Source: Priapulus caudatus (Eukaryota > Priapulida > Priapulimorpha > Priapulimorphida > Priapulidae). From it: a DNA stretch of 39,971 bases. The position numbers and the translations under genes were made by a program. This document shows, in pieces, positions 22,001-31,293 of this stretch (position 1 is the first letter of the stretch; every line of letters starts with the position of its first letter). Where the stretch lies: assembly GCF_000485595.1 (NCBI RefSeq), contig NW_014577075.1:225740-265710 (forward strand). Direction: 5' to 3'. The notes below the pieces were generated by a model that saw only the letters and a program-made list of their open reading frames with translations, was not told where the DNA came from and searched no databases.

Positions 22001-22842
22001 ACTGTATTACTTTATTGTCTTTTGGCCAATGAATAACACAATAAATGTATAATATTATGATAGGTATTATTATTATTATTATTATTCAAAATGGAGGGAA
22101 AATTTCCCCATTTTCTCCGCATTTTAAATTTTTTACTACTGAAAATAACCGAACCGAATGAACCGAACCGAAGAGCAAAAACCGAAAACTGAACCGAACC
22201 GAAACAAAATGTATCGTCACACCCCTAGTACGGTAGTAACCACGTTTACGTACCATGGTTTGTGGGAGACTCAGCGGCGGCGGTTGACGAATGCCCGCGC
22301 CCAGCGTCGCACTTCTCACCGGCATCGTCGACACCTGTGTTGACTTTTGCGCGGGCGCGAGCGACATCACCTGTGATATCACGGGCGTCATCGACGCCAA
22401 GCTTGCGGAGGTTGTTATGTACACTGCAACACACGCGCGCGCGCGCAGCAGGTCAGAGCGAGCGTAGATACTCATGCGCCAAATCGTATGTTAAAACCGG
22501 GTGTCAGTGAGTCGATGACGGCATGGCTGGCCACGTACTACACAGCAACAAGTAGATACGTAGGTTAGAACAAGCTTGCATATAAGTGTCGGAGCGCACA
22601 CTAATGCTTCAACGAGGTTATGAACAAGACGTACCAAGTCATACGTGGTGGTGGACTCGACACCCAGCTAACGCGCACATCCTCATTTCCAGCGGGTGCA
22701 AGGACTCGTGAGTAATTATGACAAGCAAGCACTTCAGGCATTTTGGGTCAACAAATTTCAAGCACACAGTTGATGCAACCTCCCATTTGAAATCTGGACT
22801 TATGGGGGACTGAAAGCGGCACTGCAGCCATGAATCGGAGAC
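21787..22842. repeat. Duplicated intron block, copy 2
   Basis: Second version of 20157-21297, continuous with the sequence leading into coding exon 11. It includes the right end of the hAT-like MITE (about 22135-22235). Confidence 0.8.
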
Positions 22843-22877
22843 GCATGGTGTGTGTAAATGCCCGCGTACGTACGTAC

Positions 22878-23400
22878 CTCTCGTCTGTGTCTGCGGCAAT
22901 AAAGGCGTCGGCGTCTGTGGTAATCCCGCCACCCCGCGCTGCCGCTGCTGCTGTTGCCGCTGCTGCTGGTTCTGCTTCCTCTTATCCTGCAGCGCTCGGT
23001 CCGCATGCACCTGACTCTGCCGCCTAGCCTCCTGAGCCGTCTCCTGCGCCGTCGTCGTCGTCGTCGTCGTCGTCGTCTGCTGCCGCGCTGGCGTCGCCGG
23101 CGGCACCTTGCCCGACTTCGTGAACTGGTTCTGGAACGTCATCACGCAGCCGTACGAGCAGAAGTTACGCACGGACGCGTCGCTCATCGTCAAATGGTAC
23201 TGCGCCGGCTGCAGGGCGCAGCACTGGTCGCACTTGACCTGCTTGCTCGACGTCGCGCTGAGATTGACGCGGTAGAGCGACAGGCAGTTGAGGCTGCAGA
23301 ACAGCTGGTACTTGCTCTGCGAGTCCGTCCGCTCGATCATGTCAAAGTTCAATTTCTTCGACTGACACCAGGTGCAGGCGGCAACCTTTTGCTTGAGAAC
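22878..23400 (-). CDS. Coding exon 11: MYM fingers 8-9 and Thr/Gln linker
   Basis: Acceptor TGTTCCAG, donor GAGAG|GTACGT. MYM8 runs from CTWCQSKKLNFDMI to FCSLNCLSLYR. MYM9 runs from KCDQCCALQPAQYHLTM to FCSYGCVMTFQ. After them come nine consecutive Thr encoded by an ACG run (on the plus strand a GTC run near 23051-23080), then a Lys/Gln/Arg-rich stretch and PLLPQTQTR, which passes into exon 12. The linker parallels the CQT-containing linker of vertebrate ZMYMs. The (ACG)n run is a potential length polymorphism. Confidence 0.92.
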
Positions 23401-23538
23401 CTGGAACACACAGAAGCCGAATTGAGATTTGTGGGGATCGATGGCGGTGCGCATTAATCGTTAATAGAATTACTTGCCTATAATATAATAATAATTATAA
23501 TAATGATAATAATGATATACAAATAATAGATATATGAC

Positions 23539-23973
23539 ATATGTGACCGGTGATAGCGAAATGAGTCATTTGGGGCAATTTTGACATTTTAGGTTGAACA
23601 CATATTCAGATACCTGAGATTCATAGCTTTCTATTGTTATATAGATATTGAAAATTGGTTGAAAAATGAATATTTTATGACCATTATAAATCGAGATATC
23701 ATGCGATTAAAATTTCCTGAGAATTGTCTAAAATAAGGACTGAAAACTAATATCATTCACTGATATTATTAGCCGACACTTCTTATAAATCATTCAATTT
23801 AAGCAGGTTTTAATTGAATTAAGATATTTTTGCTTATATACAGATTAAAAGTAAACATTGTAGATAATTTGTTTGAATAAAAAAATAAATAAAATCTTTT
23901 TATTTTAAATCGATTGTACAGTAGAATGCTACTGTGCGACCTCCGACTCATTTGGCTATCACGGGTCACATAT
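23539..23973. mobile_element. Mariner-like MITE, copy A (intron 10)
   Basis: The terminal inverted repeats of about 29 bp (ATATGTGACCGGTGATAGC against its complement at the right end) differ at two positions. The ends read TA-TGTGACC and GGTCACA-TA, compatible with a TA target duplication. No coding capacity. Confidence 0.65.
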
Positions 23974-24030
23974 AATACAAATAATATAATAGATATGCAT
24001 GAATATAATGCTTCACAGAAAGATAATAAC

Positions 24031-24559
24031 ATATGTGACCGGTGATAGCGAAATGAGTCATTTGGGGCAATTTTGACATTTTAGGTTGAATACATATTCA
24101 GATACCTCTGAGAAAATTAACCCCAGTGCCGCTTACTAAAATCGCGATAGCTCCTAAACCCATAAACCAATCATGACAATTCAAGTATCGAGATTTATAG
24201 CTTTCTATTGTTATATAGATATTGAAAATTGGTTGAAAAATAAATATTTCATGACCATTATAAATCGAGATATCATGCGATTAAAATTTCCTGAGAATTG
24301 TCTAAAATAAGGGCTGAAAACTAATATCATTCACTGATATTATTAGCCGACTCTTCTTATAAATCATTCAATTTAAGCAGGTTTTAATTGAATTAAGACA
24401 TTTTTGCTTATATACAGATTAAAAGTAAACATTGTAGATAATTTGTTTGAAAAAAAATTCCACAAAAATTTAAAAAAAAATATTTTTTATTTTAAATCGA
24501 TTGTACAGTAGAATGCTACTGTGCGACCTCCGACTCATTTGGCTCCACGGGTCACATAT
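24031..24559. mobile_element. Mariner-like MITE, copy B (intron 10)
   Basis: Same element and orientation as 23539-23973, but with about 85 extra bases (about 24106-24190). The 49 bases after each copy (23974-24022 and 24560-24608) are also the same, so the pair arose by tandem duplication of element plus flank, or is an assembly product, not by two insertions. Confidence 0.7.
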
Positions 24560-24833
24560 AATACAAATAATATAATAGATATGCATGAATATAATGCTTC
24601 ACAGAAAGCCATGCATGGGTAGGAGTAAACGTAAGACTGATGAATGTAAGGTAAAAATAAGTGGCATTGCGCAAGACGTTTTATATGGCTATAAGTATAA
24701 TTGTTAGAGACGAACCTACGTGCTTCATTCAAAATTGCTCCAATCGTTAAGAGTATTAACAAATTAAAAATCTATCAACTCAAAATAAATAACAATTATT
24801 TTCATCATCTCGATAATAAATCAGATCTCTGAC

Positions 24834-25154
24834 CTTGAACGCGCTCATGCACATGAAGCTGCAGAAGCGCTTCGTTGCGCCCTCAAACTGGATGTAGTGT
24901 GGCGTTGAGTCCTCGTTGAAGCAGAACACGCCGCAGTTGTCGCACGTGTTCACGGCGAGCTTGTTCGCGTAGCGGAACGCCGCGAAGCACGCGTCGCTGC
25001 ACAGACGGTGGCGCCCCCCCTCGTACAGCACCTCGTGCTTGGCGCGCCCGCCCGCGCTGCACACCGAGCAGTGTGCGCCGACGACGCTGGAGTCGCCACG
25101 CTGTATGCGCAGCTTCGTCTCGTAGTGAGTCGTGCACTTGCGCGAGCAAAAGTC
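24834..25154 (-). CDS. Coding exon 10: MYM fingers 5 (end), 6 and 7
   Basis: Acceptor TGCTACAG, donor CAAG|GTCAGA. Reads DFCSRKCTTHYETK (end of MYM5), HCSVCSAGGRAKHEVLYEGG then LCSDACFAAFRYANK (MYM6), and TCDNCGVFCF then KRFCSFMCMSAFK (MYM7). The spacing CxxC-x(~20)-FCSxxC fits the MYM type, and the RYANxLxxNxCxxCG join is shared with ZMYM2. Confidence 0.95.
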
Positions 25155-25630
25155 CTGTAGCAGACGAAAAACAAGCGGCGTCGAAAAAGACGACGGGAAC
25201 GACGCGTTAAGTGTCGATGGCATTGGGAAGTTACACCAGGGGGCGCATCTGAAGCATGAATAGTTTATGATTGTTATAAATCTAAGATGTCAACTTTTGC
25301 ACAACGCTTAGTTTCACAGATTCAACTCCCCTAGAACACGTATATATAATAATTATTCACACCAGGGGCGCATCGGAAACATGAATAGCTTATGACTATT
25401 ATAAGTCTAAAATGTCTCAACTTTTTCACAATGCTTAGTTTCATAACTCCCTTAAAACACTTATATAATATATAATAATTTTTTAATGCATTAGCACCAG
25501 GGTAGATAGTAGACACTCGGCACTCAGCATTGTTTTGTTTTCTGTGAGAGCAGTTATTTTACAAGGTCAGTTGTAAGCATTAACCCAGGCTATAGCTATA
25601 TCACGAGGTAAACTCCTTTACTAGCACCTC
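25155..25630. other. Intron 9, proximal part
   Basis: Two diverged direct copies of a segment with CACCAGGGGGCGCATC (about 25234-25332 and 25359-25460), an old local duplication. Nothing else recognised. Confidence 0.5.
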
Positions 25631-25885
25631 TATGTCCCACGGTATCTTCTCTCTATCTCGTTCTCCCCTCTCCCCCCTCTCTCCCTCTCCCCCCCCCTCT
25701 CTGTCTATCTCTCTTTTTCTCTGTATATCTCTCTCTTTTTCTTTTTTCTCTCTCTTCCTCTCTCTCAGTCTACCTCTCTCTCTCACTCTTCCCCTCTCTC
25801 TCTTTATATTTCTTCCTCTCTCTTAGTCCATCTCTCTCTCTCCCCTCCCCTCTATCTGTGTCTCTCGTTCTCTCGTTCTCTCTCT
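25631..25885. repeat. CT-rich simple repeat (intron 9)
   Basis: Imperfect CT/CCCT tract that forms a very long pyrimidine run on the plus strand and reaches the donor of coding exon 9. Confidence 0.9.
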
Positions 25886-25888
25886 CAC

Positions 25889-26041
25889 CTTCACTCCTCC
25901 GCCCTTCTCCTCAGCGACGGGCAGTGAGAACGTCTCCGCGCAGCTCGTGATGTTCTTATCGCAGAAGCTGCACATCTTCAGCCGGTTTCTGTACGTCTTC
26001 AGACACGCTGGGCTGCAGAACTGCTTCATCTCACCCTCTAC
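25889..26041 (-). CDS. Coding exon 9: MYM fingers 4 (end) and 5 (start)
   Basis: Acceptor CCAACAG, donor GAAG|GTGAGA. Reads VEGEMKQFCSPACLKTYRNR (end of MYM4), then MCSFCDKNITSC and EEKGGGVK (start of MYM5). Phase 0 at both ends, 51 codons. Confidence 0.93.
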
Positions 26042-26378
26042 CTGTTGGGCCATCGACAAGTCATAATACACACCGTGCTTTCCTCTCGAGCTTCCTGATT
26101 TTTTACATTAGCAGGAGTCGACGCGCAACTTTCTGTTGTAAAAAAATTATATAAAAAAAACATTGGAGAGAACGTACTTTGACCATTTTAAAATGCTATT
26201 CTGTGCTATGTAGAGAAGACGGGTTAGTTTATGTCATTCCAACAGTCATGTATACTTATCGACACCCTCGATAAAAAGGCGATTCGTTTCCCTGTGAACA
26301 CACGGGGAAGTGTGTGCACGTGACCATTCACACATTACAGATTTTTTGATTGATGAACATGCACACACACGCAAACCC

Positions 26379-26379
26379 A

Positions 26380-26423
<44 letters not shown>

Positions 26424-26424
26424 C
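26379..26424. repeat. (GCAC)n microsatellite (intron 8)
   Basis: Eleven or so uninterrupted ACGC tetramers. Confidence 0.95.
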
Positions 26425-26513
26425 ACACGTACACACACGCGCACACACTTGCAAACAGGCACGCAGAGATGCACAGATACAAGCACGGTGTCACGCTAAC
26501 ACGTACTACGCAC

Positions 26514-26708
26514 CTTAAACACGATCTTAGCCTGATTGCGCGGTACAATCTCGGCGGCACAAGCTGCACAGCTGGCAGTCAGGTTTGACTGGAAGCGGCC
26601 GAGACAGTTCTCCGAACAGAAATCCATCGATTCCCAGGACAGCAACTGCTTCCGGCCGGATTCCTCCTTTATCAGCTTCTGGCACTGACTGCAGCTCTTC
26701 TCCGGCAC
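26514..26708 (-). CDS. Coding exon 8: MYM finger 3 and start of MYM 4
   Basis: Acceptor CCCTTAG, donor TAAG|GTGCGT. Reads VPEKSCSQCQKLIKEE, then DFCSENCLGRFQ (MYM3) and SCAACAAEIVPRN, then KIVFK (start of MYM4). Phase 0-0, 65 codons. Confidence 0.94.
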
Positions 26709-27609
26709 CTAAGGGGAGAAGCCAGGACTTGTGATGAAGCGTACAATGTCACGTATTGTTGTTATTACTGACTATGTATTAGAATGTTAATACGTAGATC
26801 CGCTAACTGCTAGATCGCACAGTAGCACTCGCCTGCTCAAACCAGGTCGATGTAACATTCAAAGAATAGTCATTTTCCATGTGTTAAAATTTTGAACAGA
26901 CTCTTTCCAGATGCCTACCCAGGGGAAGGTAGTGAGCTTTAGCAGGAGAGGATAAAACTGCACCCCTGAACTCTTTCAACTATTGCACTGATGTGACATA
27001 TGACAGAACCCACTGACAATATGTTAGAGGCTCATGAACAGAATGAGCCTTGCTATGCAGAGTATGGATACCGTGAGTCTTTAGTGCATTAATTAGCTAT
27101 CCTCAATTAACAGTGTGGTTGCTACGTAGATTCATAGTTATTGTACAAGTTGTGACAGTGGCTTGTTGGACATTTGTAATGGATAGTCATCAATTTATTG
27201 TGTTGTTGTTTTTGCACATACCGAAGTGAACGTGCATTTCAGAAACTATTTACTTGATTAAAAAATGAAAACTGTTTTTTTAAATCAATGCATATATAAT
27301 AAAAAATAAAAAAACGTGTTTTTATTTAAATAACTTAGTTTTAATACTGCCTGAAGAACACAAAAATCTCAAATACTCGCAAGAGCATTTCTTGCAAAGT
27401 TCTGCAACACAGTAAAAGACGTTCAACATTATTTTGCTCTTCGACAAACTAACTCGCACTTTACAAGCATAAGGCACTGAAATCTTTAATCACAGAGATC
27501 TACGGAATCGAACGGCAGCATGATTGCATTACAACGTGCCCTGCGCACTCCACTATTATAGAGTCGATGGCTTCATTTGGCATTTGGCTTCGCTGTGCAC
27601 ATGTTGTAC
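26709..27609. other. Intron 7, nothing recognisable
   Basis: AT-rich with no recognised repeat or RNA gene. Confidence 0.5.
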
Positions 27610-27733
27610 CTGGACTCTGCTAGCAGTGAGTAAACAGGGCTGGGAGCAGGCGTATTTAGGCGGATCCCCTGGTAGCTGCAGTGTGGATGAGGTCACCGTG
27701 ACGGACTTGTCACAGACGGTGCAGTTTACCTGT
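27610..27733 (-). CDS. Coding exon 7: MYM finger 2
   Basis: Acceptor CTTTCAG, donor CCAG|GTACAA. The acceptor at CAG 27734-27736 is preferred over the later ACAG because it supplies the one base needed to complete the Gly codon of exon 6. Reads QVNCTVCDKSVTVTSS, then KYACSQPCLLTASR. The first Cys after the linker is ACS rather than FCS. Confidence 0.88.
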
Positions 27734-28645
27734 CTGAAAGTAACAATCAATGCCAGTCGATTACGAACCGTGACACGCCGGCACACACGTCGGCGCATAA
27801 ACATACAAACGCATACGTTGGCACACTGTATGATTCCAATGTTTGCTCGAATGAAACACTCCCCACTGCGTCTCTACCTCACCCTTGCCACCTAAATATT
27901 TCTTGTGGCATCTTAACATGTGCTACCCTTAGTTTTCACGTGTCCAACAATTCAGAGTTCATAGTAGTAAGACACATGTTGAAATAAGGACTTATGAGAC
28001 CCTTTCTGGAGGCCAAAATAAGACTATTTTTTACGCGATTTCTGATAGATCACCGACTATTAGAGTACACTAATAATATTTATATACACAATTGCACAGC
28101 AGATATAATTATTCCGTATTATATATACAACAATTCTTACTCTAAGTCGAGAACAGTTTATAAAACAATTTATATGAAATATTGTAGGTTGAAAAATAAG
28201 GACTATTAAGTACTTTTCTAAGATTTCACCAAAAATAAGTACTAATAAGGGCCCTTATTTTATTTTTGGCAAAATAAGTACTTATAAGACTTTGGAAGAC
28301 CCGCTACGAACCCTGCAATTCCGACTTCTCGATATCAGCCACTTTACCTAATAGACCTGTTCACTAACTTTTCCCGTTTGGTCGTAATTATTTCCAGGTG
28401 GACCACCGCATGGCCAACTAACACCCGACTGCTTGTTGAAGTCAAATGACCTTTCTCTAATAGTCACAAGGGTCTACCAGATATTTTTCCAGTTTCTAAT
28501 GACAGCCAACTTTACCATAAATAATTACATAAAGATGGCAAAACTTTGGTGAAAAGAATCATTCCTAAATTGCCTTAGCCCTTGCCCACACCTTCCAGGC
28601 ATAACCTAAACATTGAGCATGATGTTAGATGGAAATCTTGCTCAC
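27734..28645. other. Intron 6, repeat-like patch
   Basis: Positions 27983-28290 carry several direct and self-complementary copies of an AAATAAGTACTTATAAGAC-type motif, possibly a degraded MITE. The rest is unrecognised. Confidence 0.4.
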
Positions 28646-28770
28646 CCAGGTGGCGTGGTAGGGGAGGAGAGGTAGACCTGTGCGTTGCTTCGGAACTTTT
28701 TGAAGCATTCGTCAGTGCACAAGTGCCGCACGTCTCCATTCCTCACGATATTGTACTTGCACTTTCTCAT
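28646..28770 (-). CDS. Coding exon 6: second half of MYM finger 1
   Basis: Acceptor AATTGCAG, donor CTGG|GTGAGC. Reads MRKCKYNIVRNGDVRHLCTD, ECFKKFRSN, then a Ser/Pro/Thr-rich linker. The LCTDECFKKF motif completes the CxxC begun in exon 5. The Met here is internal, not a start. Confidence 0.88.
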
Positions 28771-29121
28771 CTGCAATTAACAGACCCACACATGTACATA
28801 ACTTCGTAAAAGGGGTAACGTAATCTTAGCTTTTAGCATATTTGGCATCGTTTGTGCTAGATAACATTTTTACTAGTCAATACCAATTAAGAATAAGCAT
28901 AAAACTGACTTCAGAATGTCGATGACTCTCACGGGGGAAAGGTACGAGTTGCACTAATGAAATTACACACTCCACACCCAGGCATCCTTATATTTTTTTA
29001 CAATTAAAATTATAATAGCCATATAGGAAATATTTTAGCTCTCATTACTATTTTTAGTAAAATTATACACTATTTAGGCTACATGTTATTTTTCCAAGTA
29101 CCATAGTGGTTAGAGATGAAT

Positions 29122-29577
29122 CTAATATAGGGACAGTGATTTCCCGTTTCAAAAAATTGCCTTTTCCGTTTGGGAAAATCATGAATTCCGTTCCAAAGTA
29201 AAGAAAAAATGGAAATTCCGTTTTACCATAGAGATTGTACACACCAAAAATGCAAAATTCCGTTTAAATATATTTGCATGAAAAAAAGTATTTGGTACAA
29301 CCTTTGAAACCGGAACCGGCACCGAAACACAGGGCTACCAAAAGTCGTAATTGTAAGTCATTTCGCTCTGAAACTTGTCTGAATGTAAACCATATCATTA
29401 CCAATGATATTGTCAACTTTTTTGTGTGATTTTATTGAAATTTCGATGTTGTAATATGTAAAAATTACGTTTTCCGCGTTTTTTTCCGTTTGAAAACATC
29501 TTTTCCGTTTCCAATGGCCGTTTCCGTGTTTTCCGTCCGTTTTCCGCAATCGCGGAAAATCACTGTCCCTACTAATA
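29122..29577. mobile_element. MITE with TAGGGACAGTGAT ends (intron 5)
   Basis: The 444-bp element (29128-29571) begins TAGGGACAGTGATTTCCCG and ends in the complement CGGAAAATCACTGTCCCTA. It is flanked by exact CTAATA copies (29122-29127 and 29572-29577). The interior repeats TTTTCCGTTT many times on the plus strand. The ends and TTCCG content suggest a hAT-type MITE, though six bases is short for a hAT duplication. Confidence 0.75.
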
Positions 29578-29811
29578 CCGCTATCAGTTCGAGTAAAACA
29601 ACACTTGTTGTATTAACAAGCATAAGCTACATGAAACTCAAAGGGTAATCAATACCAAACTGGCAGCATTACAAGGCAACCTATAAATTAAAAATCAGAA
29701 CTCCATGAGGGGCAATATCTGCTACATTTCTGAAAAATGCCTGCCCACAGATATGTCGATGTCTGTGTGAACATAGAATGTTGATGTCATTATCATTATA
29801 TATATATTCAC

Positions 29812-29976
29812 CTGTTTACAGACAATGCAGATATGCCTGCTTATCCCAAGCTTGGATGCAGAGTCCTGGCTTGATTTCGGCTCACTATCAGATAACACCC
29901 CGACCACCTGATCACTCACTGGCTCTGTCTTCACATTCACCAACTTCTCAAATAGTATGAGAACTTCTGGCTCATC
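29812..29976 (-). CDS. Coding exon 5: second SUMO site and first half of MYM finger 1
   Basis: Acceptor ATTTAG, donor ACAG|GTGAAT. Reads DEPEVLILFEKLVNVKTEPV, a Ser/Asp-rich stretch, then HICIVCKQ, the CxxC of MYM1. VKTE at 29923-29934 is a consensus SUMO-acceptor site (hydrophobic-Lys-x-Glu). EVLILFE resembles a SUMO-interaction motif. 55 codons, phase 0-0. Confidence 0.88.
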
Positions 29977-30648
29977 CTAAATGAATAGTCAACGACTGTA
30001 ATGTACAAACTGGCTTGGTATGCACAGTCATAAACTAGAACAACTACAACATTTGTGAACCTCAATTATCAAAAATAACCTAATTTAATTTGTACCATTG
30101 AACTACTGCCGAGTTCCAGTAAATCTTATTGTTTGCCAAGACACAACTGATCTCGTTTCAATTTTTTAAACTTTTTCAATTTTAATAAAAAATATATTTA
30201 GAACTAAATTAAACTGGTGAATTACATGTTTATATGGCTACACTATGGAGACAGGACTATGGGTCATTCAGGTTACTTCAAACAGAAGACATTTAACATC
30301 ATAAATCATCACACCAGGTAAACTAATATGATTTAGAAGAGGTGGATAGATGTGAATACTATTTTTTAGAAGAGTTGAAACTTAACACAAGTCACTTGTA
30401 AACAACTTACGAGCATTCACTATCACAGGGTTTCTTATACATGTTATACATAAGAAGCACAGTGGCGCACCGCCGTTGTCAAATTTAACATCGCCGTTGT
30501 GAAAACGTTCCCCTCTGCCTCTCTCGCCCCGCGTCCGGCTGCGTGCCTACGTGGAATCAATCATGCACGTTTTTTCCCCCAAACTGGCCATTACCTCCTT
30601 TGTCTAATTTTCCCTCAGAAGAAACCCTGTATCACTGTGCTCACTTAC
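29977..30648. other. Intron 4, nothing recognisable
   Basis: AT-rich with no recognised element. Confidence 0.5.
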
Positions 30649-30720
30649 TTTGTATTCCTCGTCGATTGGTTCACTCTTGACACGAGTTATAACCTGATCT
30701 GCTACTGCATCCACCTTTGA
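30649..30720 (-). CDS. Coding exon 4: SUMO-acceptor motif
   Basis: Acceptor TTTTGCAG, donor CAAA|GTAAGT. 24 codons reading SKVDAVADQVITRVKSEPID then EEYK. VKSE (30670-30681) is a consensus SUMO-acceptor site followed by Pro and acidic residues. Small, but the splice signals are strong and phase 0-0 fits both neighbours. Confidence 0.82.
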
Positions 30721-31293
30721 CTGCAAAACCAAACAGCCAATTTGTAGTAATACATCTGGGGAGTTTTCCCCAAGACATTTCATACGTCCACAGCACATTC
30801 GTGCAGCAAACATAAACTTCAAGTAGTTGTAAACAGTATGTAATAATAACCATCATCATCACCGTAATACTACAAAGTCATTTAGATGCAATACTACATT
30901 TCAAATTAATGTGGAAGTGATTTTGCTAATTAAGATACCGCAGGTATGTGGCTAGATTATTGCATTTCTTTGTTGAAGTAACCAGGTGCTATGTTGCCAC
31001 TTGTTTAAATGCAAACTTTAGGACACCACAGGAAGTTGGAAAGGGCAAAAAAGCAAATACTTTTTCCAAGGAAGGGTTACTGAGGCCACATACTTTTCAA
31101 CATCACCTTTTCAGGGAACAAAGCGGGATATGCGGAATCGGTGTAGCGCACACACGCACACCTGGTAGAGAAGCCACATTATTTTATAACCGTGTGCATG
31201 CGCAAACCGTGCAGGGAGTTGCACAAAATTACATACAATAACTGCAGTAATGCAGTACTACAGTGAAGTTCTCTAACGCACTTAGAATAGTAC
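30721..31293. other. Intron 3, nothing recognisable
   Basis: AT-rich intron. A plus-strand open frame at 30948-31241 has no recognisable domain. Confidence 0.5.

Noticed and set aside
17319-22878. Missing MYM fingers between exons 11 and 12
   Set aside because: Nine fingers are already present, exon 11 ends with the linker expected after the last finger, and its phase joins exon 12 directly. The duplicated block is intronic.
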